From NCBI GenBank assembly GCA_022848865.1, contig JAJISE010000010.1:1-50850 (forward strand): DNA of 50,850 nt, read 5' to 3'. This document shows positions 25,120 through 34,391 of the stretch, in pieces (the stretch's first letter is position 1; each line of letters starts with the position of its first letter). The translations under genes and the position numbers were made by a program. This DNA comes from Candidatus Thermoplasmatota archaeon (GTDB lineage: Archaea; Thermoplasmatota; Thermoplasmata; RBG-16-68-12; JAGMCJ01). The notes below the pieces were generated by a model, which was not told the origin of the DNA, ran no database searches, and saw only the letters and a program-made list of their open reading frames with translations.

Positions 25120-26219
25120 GCGTGTTTGGATCTGTAACACTGAAGTGGGAGGATGCACAGAAGTCTGGTAACATCATGTGGCGTGTTCCCAGGAACATAA
25201 GGCTGAATGACAACATCGTTGTGCGCGAGGACGAGATAGCGGTCTTCTACAGGGACGGCAAGGCTCTTGCATACATCGATCGACCGGACAGGTACGCACT
25301 GACGTCGATCAACGCACCGATTGTCGGGGCCATCGTGAAGTTCCTTTCGGGCGTCGAGCAGCAGGCAGAGATCTACTACTTGCAGAGGAGGCCCTTCGAC
25401 GGGAAGTTCGGGAGCAAGCAACCCTACCAGTTCAAGGACAAGGAGTTCGGGATGGTCAACCTCAGGCTCTTCGGCGAGATGAGGTTCCGCGTCAAGGACC
25501 CAGAGAACTTCATCAATGAGTTCGTTGGGACGCGCGGGTTCCAGTCGAGCGATGAGGTGGAGGACAGGATCCAGGAGCAGGTCGTACTGCTCATCTACGA
25601 TGCCATCGGTCACATGAAGGAGAATGGTCTGGGAGTGACGGACCTGGCGTCCAATCTGATGAACATAGAGCAGATAGTCCTGGAGAAATCGAAGCCCCAT
25701 TTCGATCAGTACGGAGTCCTAATCGACAAGATATCGGGGCTATACATATCGTTGCCCGAGGAGGTCCAGAAGGCGGTGGACACGAGGGCTTCGATGCAGG
25801 TCCTCGGCACCGACTACGTGGGCTACCAGACCGGTCAGGCGATGAGGGAAGCGGCGAGCTCCGAGAGTGGAGGAGGCGCGGCCGGTGCAGGTGTCGGCGT
25901 TGGAGCGGGCATCGGCATGGGATATATGATGATGGATGCAACCAAGAGAAGGCAGGAGGGCGCTCCGGCACCCGGGATGACCTGCCCGAAGTGCGGGAAG
26001 ATGGTTCCCGGGGGAATGAAGTTCTGCGGCAGCTGCGGGGCTCGGATGGAGCCAGGAGGAGACTGCCCGGGCTGCGGTAAGTTCGTCCCCGAGGGTTCCA
26101 AGTTCTGTCCCGAGTGCGGGAAGCCCATGCAAAGCATGGCGAAGTGCGAGAAATGCGGCAAGGACGTTCCCGCTGGGTCCAATTTCTGTCCTGAGTGCGG
26201 TGCGAAGGCTGGCGAATAG
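25116..26219 (+). CDS. SPFH-domain protein with three C-terminal zinc ribbons
   Basis: 367 residues. Residues 1-230 form an SPFH/band-7-like domain of the virion-core/YdjI type: NIVVREDEIAVFYRDGKAL near the start, then GMVNLRLFGEMRFRVKDPENF. A Gly/Ala-rich link of about 25 residues (GVGVGAGIGMGYMMM) follows. Three zinc ribbons fill the last 80 residues, each with paired CxxC motifs (CPKCG/CGSCG, CPGCG/CPECG, CEKCG/CPECG). SPFH proteins make oligomeric platforms on membranes, and in bacteria this subtype sits in PspA-type membrane-stress operons. The gene overlaps the helical gene upstream and is followed two bases later by a zinc-ribbon membrane protein. Confidence 0.9.
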   Translation: MSVFGSVTLKWEDAQKSGNIMWRVPRNIRLNDNIVVREDEIAVFYRDGKALAYIDRPDRYALTSINAPIVGAIVKFLSGVEQQAEIYYLQRRPFDGKFGSKQPYQFKDKEFGMVNLRLFGEMRFRVKDPENFINEFVGTRGFQSSDEVEDRIQEQVVLLIYDAIGHMKENGLGVTDLASNLMNIEQIVLEKSKPHFDQYGVLIDKISGLYISLPEEVQKAVDTRASMQVLGTDYVGYQTGQAMREAASSESGGGAAGAGVGVGAGIGMGYMMMDATKRRQEGAPAPGMTCPKCGKMVPGGMKFCGSCGARMEPGGDCPGCGKFVPEGSKFCPECGKPMQSMAKCEKCGKDVPAGSNFCPECGAKAGE

Positions 26220-26221
26220 GG

Positions 26222-26965
26222 ATGGCAGAGACCGACTGCCCGAAATGCGGCGCACCTTTGGAGTACGACGTTGGCACACTGATCGCGGAGTGTTCCTATT
26301 GCGACTCACGGATATTCATTGACAAGAGCGGGGCGCACTTCTACCACATTCTCCCTTTCTACAGCGATGGACAGCAGGCCATTGGGATTTTCAGAAGATG
26401 GGCAGCGGGGCCCAAGAAAGCGAAGAACCTCGACAGCCTGGCGTCTGTCCAGCGGCTGTCCCGCCAGTACTTCCCCATCTACATGTTCAAGAGGCGGGTC
26501 GGGAACGCGGAGTCCGTGCTCGTCGAACCCGCCAAGCTCACGAACCTACCCGGTTTCCGCTCGCTCAAGGTCCCCCCGGGAGACATCAAGATCTTCGGCA
26601 AGGAGTTCGAAACAGGGGATGCAGAAGTCCTCGAGCCAGATCTCGACATGTCTGCCTATCTTCCATCCATGCCGGGCGAGCCGATCGAGCAGGCGCTCGT
26701 GTACTTCCCCGTCTGGCAGGTGGAGTACTCCTTCAAGGGAAGATCATACACCTGCGTGATAGACGGCTCCTCCGGTGAGGTCTTCACGGATCTGTTCCCA
26801 GTCCGGGGATCCGGACCGTACCTGGCCGTCTCGCTGATAGGCTTCGGGGCCTTCTTCGGCGAAGGCTTCCTCCTCCTGTACAATGCATATCTCGCAGCCA
26901 TCCTGATCGGCATTACCTTGGTGGGGGTGCTCCTGAGCAGTGTGTATGTAGCCAAGAAGTTCTAG
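26222..26965 (+). CDS. Zinc-ribbon membrane protein, SPFH locus
   Basis: 247 residues from ATG 26222, two bases after the SPFH stop. An N-terminal zinc ribbon (DCPKCGAPLEYD ... CSYCDSRIFID) opens the protein. A beta-rich middle contains YFPIYMFKR and later VYFPVWQVEYSFKGRSYTCVIDG, a pattern shared with the next gene. Two C-terminal hydrophobic helices lie at about 200-245. It looks like a membrane-attached sensor or adaptor whose zinc finger faces the cytosol. The central YxPxW...Y repeat recurs in three proteins of this region, so these genes are paralogues. Function unknown. Confidence 0.8.
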   Translation: MAETDCPKCGAPLEYDVGTLIAECSYCDSRIFIDKSGAHFYHILPFYSDGQQAIGIFRRWAAGPKKAKNLDSLASVQRLSRQYFPIYMFKRRVGNAESVLVEPAKLTNLPGFRSLKVPPGDIKIFGKEFETGDAEVLEPDLDMSAYLPSMPGEPIEQALVYFPVWQVEYSFKGRSYTCVIDGSSGEVFTDLFPVRGSGPYLAVSLIGFGAFFGEGFLLLYNAYLAAILIGITLVGVLLSSVYVAKKF

Positions 26966-26979
26966 CTGAGAGGTGTTGA

Positions 26980-27999
26980 ATGGGAATCACCGTCGCGATG
27001 AGCTGTCCCTCCTGCGGAGGACCTGTCGGTGTCGCTGATGCGTCCAGGACCACTTCCTGCCCCTACTGCGACTCACTACTGTACGTCGAGGATTCGGAAG
27101 GCGTCCGCAGCGTTGTCTACAAGAACCTGTTGGACAGACACAGGGTCTTCAGAACAGTATCCAAATGGTTCGATGAGGGATTCAAGGCAAGGGACCTTGA
27201 CAAAGTGGGAACGGTCAAGGAGATCTACCCTCTCTATGTCCCCTTCTGGAAACTGAACGCGCGAGCCGCAGGATGGATTTGCGGCTACGTTGTGCACAGG
27301 CATAGGACGGGCAAGGGGCACTACACGGAGACCAAGGAATACAAGGAGAGGATGGTCCTCCAGGACTACACGTGGACGAACATCGCTTGTGATGCCGGCG
27401 ACATCGGCATAGAATCCCTCAGGAACCTGAGCGGCGAGGTCATATCAAAGCAGGACGAGATACCGACCTTCGAGGTTACGACATCCAAGACGGACGCCGA
27501 GAGTGAAGGTGAAGAGGCCATCCGCGATATGGCTAGGGGGACTGTCGATCTCACCAGGGTGACCTTCGAGAAGATTCATGTCATTCCGAACAGCTTCCTC
27601 TTGGTATTCTATCCAATATGGATGGTCAGATACGATTATCGAGAGAGGTCCTATTTCGTCACCGTGGACGGCGTCAGTGGGAGGACACTGTCCGGGCGAG
27701 CGCCCGGTGATCCGGTGTTCCAGGGCCTCGTGGCTACTGGCGGGGCAGCGGCGGGAGGTCTTCTGAGCAGCATCGGCCTGTACGTCGGGCTCGTCCTTGA
27801 ATCCGAGCTGGCCATACTCGCCCTGATCGCTGGTGGCGGACTCATGTATCTTTCCTACAGGTTCTTCCGTCACGGTTCAGAGATCGTCCAGGGAGACATC
27901 GAATCCCCTTACAAGAAACGGAAGAAGAAAGGGAGAAGGAAACTCAGATACAGCAGCTCGGCAGAGGACCTGATGGAGACCTTCTTCGATAACTGGTAG
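26980..27999 (+). CDS. Zinc-ribbon membrane protein, paralogue of preceding gene
   Basis: 339 residues. The N-terminal zinc ribbon is SCPSCGGPV ... SCPYCDSLLYVED. Two copies of the YxPxW signature follow, EIYPLYVPFWKLNAR and FYPIWMVRYDYRERSYFVTVDG. Two hydrophobic helices lie at about 248-290, and the tail is strongly basic (KKRKKKGRRK). It lies 14 bases after its paralogue, preceded by GAGAGGTG. The topology suggests a cytosolic zinc finger and basic tail on either side of a membrane hairpin. It is the last gene before the giant anchored subtilase, which has its own promoter. Confidence 0.8.
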   Translation: MGITVAMSCPSCGGPVGVADASRTTSCPYCDSLLYVEDSEGVRSVVYKNLLDRHRVFRTVSKWFDEGFKARDLDKVGTVKEIYPLYVPFWKLNARAAGWICGYVVHRHRTGKGHYTETKEYKERMVLQDYTWTNIACDAGDIGIESLRNLSGEVISKQDEIPTFEVTTSKTDAESEGEEAIRDMARGTVDLTRVTFEKIHVIPNSFLLVFYPIWMVRYDYRERSYFVTVDGVSGRTLSGRAPGDPVFQGLVATGGAAAGGLLSSIGLYVGLVLESELAILALIAGGGLMYLSYRFFRHGSEIVQGDIESPYKKRKKKGRRKLRYSSSAEDLMETFFDNW

Positions 28000-28009
28000 C
28001 CGCCAAAGC

Positions 28010-28018
28010 TTTTATAAA
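28010..28018 (+). promoter_or_regulatory. TATA box for membrane-anchored subtilase
   Basis: TTTTATAAA, the clearest archaeal TATA box in the window, 38-46 bases before the ATG at 28056. GGAGG near 28043-28047 serves as ribosome site, so the leader should be roughly 15-20 bases. Confidence 0.6.
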
Positions 28019-28055
28019 CGGAAGTCCCTACTCAGAAATACCTGGAGGAGGTCAA

Positions 28056-31000
28056 ATGAAGTGGGCAAGAGCTCTCGTCTCGGTTGTGATCCTAGCGCTA
28101 ATCATCTCGTCATCAGGTGCCGCTCTTGGGACCGGGGAATCTGGTCCTGTTGATTCTGAGGGCGAGATGGGAGAAAGAACTGGTTCAGGACACCCCGGCT
28201 TTTCCGGAGCGACTCCTTCGAGTCCGTCCGACGCTCCCGTCGGAATCGACGGCGCCCTTCGCGACATATTGAAGACGAATCCATTTGACACGATCGAGGT
28301 CAGCATCGTCACCGACCGGCCGAGTCTCGTCTGGGAGTATCTGGGCGAGGTCAAGAGCACGACTCCTTCCGCCCCGAGAACAAGACCCGGCAGCCTGATC
28401 GTGGAAATCCCCGCTTATCTCGCCAGCAAGATCTCCTACTTGGATGGCGTGCACTCTGTGTCAGAATACGTCCTGCCGACTCCCATCGAAGTGTATGAGC
28501 CAACCTCCGCGGGAACTGGGCTACCGCCTGTCACTCCGCAAATGAAGCGAGTTGTCGAGATTCAAGGATCCATAGAGGCGTGGAGCAATGGCTTTGACGG
28601 GAACGGTGTAAACGTTGCCGTTCTCGACTCCGGCGTGGACTTTGGCCATCCTGACCTCTATGGGACCCAGGCGAGGGTCGCTAATGTCTCATCCCCTTAC
28701 TACGGGTGGCCAATCGCGTTCGATTCGCGATCCATGAGGAACTTCCTCAACAGCGGAGTCGGTTATCCCTCAAGCAACAACTGGTATTCCGACACGTCCT
28801 CTGTCGACGTCGACGGCAACATGGATAGCATCCTTGACGGTACTGGCTACGACGTCACCGGGATAGTGAGCGCGTCCGGAACATACCACCATGGTCTCCA
28901 TCCCGACGACAATCTGAGACTCTCCCAGGGCTATGGCGGCAGCCCGCCCGTGCTCGTTGTCGACTCCACAACACCCGGGGTCTATGATACAGTGTATGTG
29001 GACCTCAACTACGATGGCAGCTTCTCCGACGAGAAGGCCGTCACGAAGGGCGACGAGATCTCCGTCAGGGACGTTACGGGCGATGGAATGCCCGACCTCT
29101 CCGGAGGATTGGTCTACTTCATCGCTGATGGTGTGCTGTCGATCCCGTATGCCGACATCCTCTCGAGCTCCATTGGCGTTCCGAACATAATCCCAGGCAA
29201 CGGTGACATTGTGGCTTTCATGATAAACGACGCCACCGAGGCTGCAGGATCCCACGGAACCCTATGCGCTTCCGCGATCGCCGGGCAGGGCGTCGCGTCT
29301 GCAGGCCTCGTCACTGGCACCGCCCGAGGTGCTAAGATTGTCGCTGTGGGGAATGCCTATCAGGGCGGGAGCATGGACGACGGGTTCTATTTCGCCGTGG
29401 AGGGGTATGACGGCATACCCGAGACCGGCGATGAGGCCCAGATCCTGAGCAACAGCTTCGGGTACTCCAACATCATAAACCAAGGTTGGTCCTACGACGC
29501 CCGTCTGGTCGACTGGATCTCCAACTACTACGCACCCAAAGCGACCTTCGTCGTCGCCTCTGGTAACGGTGGCTTCGGCTACGGAACGGTCGTCTCACCC
29601 GGATCCAGTCCTGGCGTCATCACGGCTGGCGCTGCTACGAGCTATTGGTGGGGGTCGAGCTTCTCCACATTCGGAAACGTGATATCGTGGTCTGACCGCG
29701 GACCCAATGCCCTGGGACAGCTGGATCCAGACGTCCTGTCCGTGGGCGCCTGGGCATACGGCAGCAGCCCTGTGAACTCGTACAATCCGCCAAACGGCAA
29801 CAATGCGGTCCGGCTTTGGGGTGGTACGAGCCTGGCAACGCCAGTCACTGCAGGGATAGTGGCTGTGCTCTACGACGCCTACAAGCAGGGTCACGGCGAC
29901 TTCCCGGGCTCTCAGCTCGCGAAGAACATCCTCATGTCCACTGCCGATAACCTCGACTACGATCCATTCGTGCAGGGAACTGGGCTGGCGAACGCGAGCA
30001 GAGCATCCCTCGTGGCAAGCGAGCGTCAGGGGATTTACATATCCCCGCCTCACTGGTCTGCCGGGGACTTCGACGGGGTGCGATACGAATCGTTCGCAAA
30101 CCTCATGCATCCTGGCGAGACCGACACGTTCAAGTTCACTATCGAGAACGTTGACCCGCTCAACTCCACGACGGTTCTTCTCGACGACCTCGTTCACAAG
30201 AAGACGTTCGGATACTCCCAGTCCATCTTCCGCAGCCTGTCTGACGACAGCGCAAATGGATGGACGGTAGATGAATTCATCCCGATAATCGACAGAAAGA
30301 ACGGGATCTATGAAGTTCCGAACGGCACGTCCCTCCTCGTCGTCAAGCTCAACTGGGACTACCTCGATTTCGACCGGGACTGGAACTACGGCCAGAACAA
30401 CGTCTTCTCCATCAACGCTTACGACTGGAACGACCTCGATGACGACGATCTGTACTGGGATGATGTCAACATGGACGGGATAATCGATTCCAGCGAGATC
30501 GAGAGCAGCCCCGCATCCGAGATCGAGATAATGAACACCGCATACCAGACCGGGGACATACTGGAGCTCAGGGTCCAGAATCCCTCGCAGATGATTCACG
30601 ACGGTCTCATCCTGGGGATTGGGCGCAGCGTTAGCGGGGCGACGCAGAACGATGTTACTCTCAACCTCACGATCGCGGCGTACGAGTACCAGGATTGCGA
30701 TTGGCTCTCGCTCGATCAGAGCCAAGCCATCCTCGGACCAGGGGAGAGCGCCGAGTTCAACGCCACTGCGAGCATAGTCGATGTTTTCCCGATCGGCACA
30801 CATCAGGCGTCCATCATCGCGAGCTACAATGGATTCGAGACCGTTGTTCCCGTCACAGTGAATGTCGCCCCGAATACGAAGACCTTCAGCTTTGGAGGCG
30901 TTCCCCAGGACGATGACCTGTACCAGAACGACCGGGTAGGAGGCGGTTTCAACTGGCGGTGGAGGTACGAGTCAGGTGATTGGCGGTACTACTTCATAGA

Positions 31001-34000
31001 AGGCGTTGACCCCTTCGTTGCCAACCCAGGCGAGAAGATGTTCGTCAACGTCAGCTGGGAGAGCGCCCCGACGGACATCGACGTGTTCCTTCTCGGAAAT
31101 GCTAGCGATTGGTTCTCCGCGTCCAATCCAGAGCGGTTCGGACCGAACACGATGACGGTGAAGGAGACAGGATCTTCTATCTATGCTGGCGGTGGGAAGT
31201 TCCAGTACTCAACGAAGACGGGAGACCCGTACGAGCTCATCGCGATTGATCTGGAGCGGGGATTGAACGAGATAATCCTCCACAATGTGCTGAACGATGG
31301 CAGCGGCCCGTGGAACAAGATCAGAGGAGACGTTGGGATACTCTCCGTGGCCCCGTACCCTTGGGACCTGGGAACGGTCACTGATTTCTCTGCCCTCAAC
31401 GGCAGTCAGGAATTCACCATCGGTTCCACGATCAACTTCACCGAAGTGACGATAAGCGCATACGGCGTCGTGGAGCCCTGGGACTACCCCTCGCAACAGA
31501 TCCTCCAGGACACCCCCTCCAATCCCACGACTTCGAGCTGGCAGCAGGAGTTCCTCGTCACGGATGGTGGATACATCAAGGGCATTGTCGATAGCTCAGT
31601 GTCGGGGCTGGACATCGACCTGTACCTCTTCTTCGATTCGAATGGCAATGGCATCCCCAACTTCCCTGGGGAGATCGTAGCTTCCTCGTACACATCTACC
31701 GCTCATGAGGAGATAATGTACACTTTCCCCGCCGACGGGAGGTACTGGCTGATGGTCCACGGTTGGAGCGTCCCGGGCGGTTCCTCTTCCTTCGACGGCT
31801 ACTTCGAGGTCGTGCAGGGGACCGACCTTGCGGTGAGCGACGTTCCGACGGGACCGATCGCCCCGGGCGATACGAAGCACTTCAACGGCACGTATTCCCT
31901 CCCCTCAGTGGAGGGGGACTACATCGGGGTCGTCTTCCTCGGTCCTCCTGACAATCCAGATGCCATCATGATACCATTCCACGCAGAGGTTCTCGACGCC
32001 CCTCCAGCGTTCCTGAACCACAGGCCACCCGTCGACTCGATCATATCGGACAACAGCCCGACCATTGGCGTCGACTTCATGGACACAGGTTCCGGTGTGA
32101 ACATCTCCTCTCTGAAGATGACCGTGGACGGGATTGACGTGACGGATTGGTCCATCGTGACGAACAGCTCGATAGACTGGCCCATGCCGTTCCTTCTTGC
32201 CGAGGGCTCTCACACTGTGTCCGCGGCCATCGCCGATCTTTCCGGGGACCAGAACACTACGGTTTGGAGCTTCGTCGTGGATACGATACCGCCGTTTCTC
32301 GATGTCTACTCTCCAGCGGAGGGGATGATTACGAACAATCCTTCCTTGCAGGTCGTGGGAAGGACGGAACCCGACGCATCTCTCTTCGTTCAGGGGGTTC
32401 CCACCACGGTCCAGCCGTCCGGGGACTTCGACACTCCGGTCTCCCTTGCGGAAGGCCCGAATCTCATCACGGTCCAGGCGTTCGACTTGGCCTCCAACAC
32501 AAGGATGGTTGTGAGGAACGTTACGCTGGACACAGTTCCGCCGCCACTCGCGATCAACACCCCCGCGAACAACTCGATCACCAGCACGGTCACACAGCTT
32601 TTCCAAGGCTCCACCGAGCCGGGAGCTTCCGTCGAGATCGCGGGCACGATACTCTCCGTTCAGCCGGACGGCTCGTTCTCAACCAACATCGCCCTGGTGG
32701 AAGGACAGAATCTGATCCCCGCAAAGGCAATCGACGCGGCTGGGAATGAAAGAACAGAGATCATCAACATCACTCTCGACACGAACGCTCCCTATCTCTC
32801 GGTCACTGAACCGTATGACGGCCTCGTCACGAACATCCCCTCGGTTGTCGTGAGTGGAGATGTGGAGATCGGCAGCAGTCTTAGGATAAACGGTGCTCCA
32901 TCCTCCGTGAACCCAGATGGCTCGTTCAGCGAGGTCGTTTCACTCTCGATCGGTGACAATGCCGTCACGGTGGATGCCACGGACCTGGCGGGCAACATGG
33001 CTGTCGTCCCGCTGAACGTCCGATTCGATCCTTTCCCGCCAGCCCTGCAAGTGCTGTCTCCGCAGAACGGCTCGATTGTGGGCATCCCCACGGTCGCCGT
33101 CTCCGGGACGACGGAACCGGGGGCCACGCTCTCGGTGAACGGGATCCTGGCCTTGGTGTCGGTGGCGGGGGATTTCTCCATTGACATATCTCTGTCAGAG
33201 GGTGCGAATTGGATCGACGTGTCCTCCTGGGACGAAGCCGGGAATGAGAACAGCACGTCACTCTTGGTCCACCTCGACACCGTCGCCCCTCCGCTGGCTC
33301 TGTTCTCGCCCGAAGACAACCTTCACACCAAGACCATCCAGATCTCGGTCGAGGGTCAAACGGAACCGGGAGCCATCGTGGAGGTAAACGGGTTCTCCGT
33401 CTCTCTCCAACCAGATGGGACCTTCCAGAGGTATGTGAGCCTCGCGGCGGGCGAGAACACGATTGCCGTCATCGCGAAGGATGCGGCCGGGAATGAAGCC
33501 CGCGAGGAGAGAACGGTCATCTACGACACGATTGCGCCGGAACTCAACCTAACGTCACCCTCGAACGGCACGATTACTCCCCATCCATCCATACTCGTCC
33601 AGGGCAGGACGGAGCCTGACGCGGTCGTCTTCATCGGCGACCTGAGCACGAATCCCAGGCCCAACGGGAGTTTCGAGGCCCTTGTCGGTCTTTCCGAGGG
33701 CGAGAACACGATCACCGTCGAGTCCTTCGATCTGGCGGGGAACTCCGCGACAGTCACTGTCCATGTGATTGCTGACACCCAGGACCCACATGCCGAGGCG
33801 GGCGGTGACATACTGAAGGAGCAGTTCGAAGCGGTCGCGTTCACTGCGAGCGCGTCCTCCGACAATCTCGGGATTCAATCATTCAGTTGGAGATTCGTTG
33901 ACGGGGACGAGGAAATCCTTCTATCCGGCGAAACGGCCCAGTACACGTTCGATGTTGTCGGAACCTACGAGGTTGTCCTGGAAGTGGTGGACACGGCCGG

Positions 34001-34391
34001 TAATTCCGACGAGGACGTCCTTCTCGTCAGGATATCCCCGGAGGGCGACCTGGACAACGACGGCCTGCAGGACGACTGGGAGGAAGATAACTTCGGGGAT
34101 CTCAGTGAGAGCGGCGTCGATGATCCAGACGAGGACCGGTTCCTCAACATCCAGGAGGAGGATGCGGGGACGGACCCCACGGACAGCGACACCGACGGCG
34201 ATGGCCTTGTCGATGGCCTTGACCCGGACCCGCTAATCCCTCAAGTCGAAAAAGGAGAGGAGCTGTGGGACTACTGGTGGGTCCTAGTGCTGATGGCCGC
34301 CGTCGTGATCGCACTCCTGGCTTTCCTGATGCTGAGGAGGCCGCCGGAGCAGATTGAGGAGAGTGAGGAAGCTGAAGCTGACGAGAGTTGA
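28056..34391 (+). CDS. Membrane-anchored giant subtilase (S8) with six Ig-like repeats
   Basis: 2111 residues. A signal sequence (8-24) is followed by a propeptide-like region and an S8 domain with a complete catalytic set: Asp191 (VLDSGVDFGHPD), His400 (AGSHGTLCAS), Asn504 (ASGNGGFGYG) and Ser592 (GGTSLATPVTAG). An insert of about 190 residues separates Asp from His. Beta-rich domains follow. From residue 1409 to 1906 there are six consecutive 83-residue glucodextranase-B-like Ig repeats, each opening with a Dxx(P/A)P block and ending in an (A/S)xNxx turn. Then come a PKD-like domain, Asp-rich calcium-binding repeats (DNDGLQDDWEE, DTDGDGLVDG), a TM helix near 2075-2097 and a short acidic cytosolic tail. 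It is the active paralogue of the 2499-residue protein. Confidence 0.93.
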   Translation: MKWARALVSVVILALIISSSGAALGTGESGPVDSEGEMGERTGSGHPGFSGATPSSPSDAPVGIDGALRDILKTNPFDTIEVSIVTDRPSLVWEYLGEVKSTTPSAPRTRPGSLIVEIPAYLASKISYLDGVHSVSEYVLPTPIEVYEPTSAGTGLPPVTPQMKRVVEIQGSIEAWSNGFDGNGVNVAVLDSGVDFGHPDLYGTQARVANVSSPYYGWPIAFDSRSMRNFLNSGVGYPSSNNWYSDTSSVDVDGNMDSILDGTGYDVTGIVSASGTYHHGLHPDDNLRLSQGYGGSPPVLVVDSTTPGVYDTVYVDLNYDGSFSDEKAVTKGDEISVRDVTGDGMPDLSGGLVYFIADGVLSIPYADILSSSIGVPNIIPGNGDIVAFMINDATEAAGSHGTLCASAIAGQGVASAGLVTGTARGAKIVAVGNAYQGGSMDDGFYFAVEGYDGIPETGDEAQILSNSFGYSNIINQGWSYDARLVDWISNYYAPKATFVVASGNGGFGYGTVVSPGSSPGVITAGAATSYWWGSSFSTFGNVISWSDRGPNALGQLDPDVLSVGAWAYGSSPVNSYNPPNGNNAVRLWGGTSLATPVTAGIVAVLYDAYKQGHGDFPGSQLAKNILMSTADNLDYDPFVQGTGLANASRASLVASERQGIYISPPHWSAGDFDGVRYESFANLMHPGETDTFKFTIENVDPLNSTTVLLDDLVHKKTFGYSQSIFRSLSDDSANGWTVDEFIPIIDRKNGIYEVPNGTSLLVVKLNWDYLDFDRDWNYGQNNVFSINAYDWNDLDDDDLYWDDVNMDGIIDSSEIESSPASEIEIMNTAYQTGDILELRVQNPSQMIHDGLILGIGRSVSGATQNDVTLNLTIAAYEYQDCDWLSLDQSQAILGPGESAEFNATASIVDVFPIGTHQASIIASYNGFETVVPVTVNVAPNTKTFSFGGVPQDDDLYQNDRVGGGFNWRWRYESGDWRYYFIEGVDPFVANPGEKMFVNVSWESAPTDIDVFLLGNASDWFSASNPERFGPNTMTVKETGSSIYAGGGKFQYSTKTGDPYELIAIDLERGLNEIILHNVLNDGSGPWNKIRGDVGILSVAPYPWDLGTVTDFSALNGSQEFTIGSTINFTEVTISAYGVVEPWDYPSQQILQDTPSNPTTSSWQQEFLVTDGGYIKGIVDSSVSGLDIDLYLFFDSNGNGIPNFPGEIVASSYTSTAHEEIMYTFPADGRYWLMVHGWSVPGGSSSFDGYFEVVQGTDLAVSDVPTGPIAPGDTKHFNGTYSLPSVEGDYIGVVFLGPPDNPDAIMIPFHAEVLDAPPAFLNHRPPVDSIISDNSPTIGVDFMDTGSGVNISSLKMTVDGIDVTDWSIVTNSSIDWPMPFLLAEGSHTVSAAIADLSGDQNTTVWSFVVDTIPPFLDVYSPAEGMITNNPSLQVVGRTEPDASLFVQGVPTTVQPSGDFDTPVSLAEGPNLITVQAFDLASNTRMVVRNVTLDTVPPPLAINTPANNSITSTVTQLFQGSTEPGASVEIAGTILSVQPDGSFSTNIALVEGQNLIPAKAIDAAGNERTEIINITLDTNAPYLSVTEPYDGLVTNIPSVVVSGDVEIGSSLRINGAPSSVNPDGSFSEVVSLSIGDNAVTVDATDLAGNMAVVPLNVRFDPFPPALQVLSPQNGSIVGIPTVAVSGTTEPGATLSVNGILALVSVAGDFSIDISLSEGANWIDVSSWDEAGNENSTSLLVHLDTVAPPLALFSPEDNLHTKTIQISVEGQTEPGAIVEVNGFSVSLQPDGTFQRYVSLAAGENTIAVIAKDAAGNEAREERTVIYDTIAPELNLTSPSNGTITPHPSILVQGRTEPDAVVFIGDLSTNPRPNGSFEALVGLSEGENTITVESFDLAGNSATVTVHVIADTQDPHAEAGGDILKEQFEAVAFTASASSDNLGIQSFSWRFVDGDEEILLSGETAQYTFDVVGTYEVVLEVVDTAGNSDEDVLLVRISPEGDLDNDGLQDDWEEDNFGDLSESGVDDPDEDRFLNIQEEDAGTDPTDSDTDGDGLVDGLDPDPLIPQVEKGEELWDYWWVLVLMAAVVIALLAFLMLRRPPEQIEESEEAEADES
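32280..33773 (+). repeat. Six tandem 83-codon Ig-like repeats
   Basis: Repeat units start at 32280, 32529, 32778, 33027, 33276 and 33525, each exactly 249 bases, with the next domain starting at 33774. Each begins Asp-x-x-(Pro/Ala)-Pro, has a TEPGA-type turn, a PDGSF-type turn and a final AGNE-like turn. The units are diverged at DNA level but hold the same length without a single indel. Confidence 0.85.

Noticed and set aside
32280-33773. CRISPR-like direct repeats
   Set aside because: The 249-base period encodes diverged protein repeats in frame; there are no conserved short repeats with unique spacers anywhere in the window.
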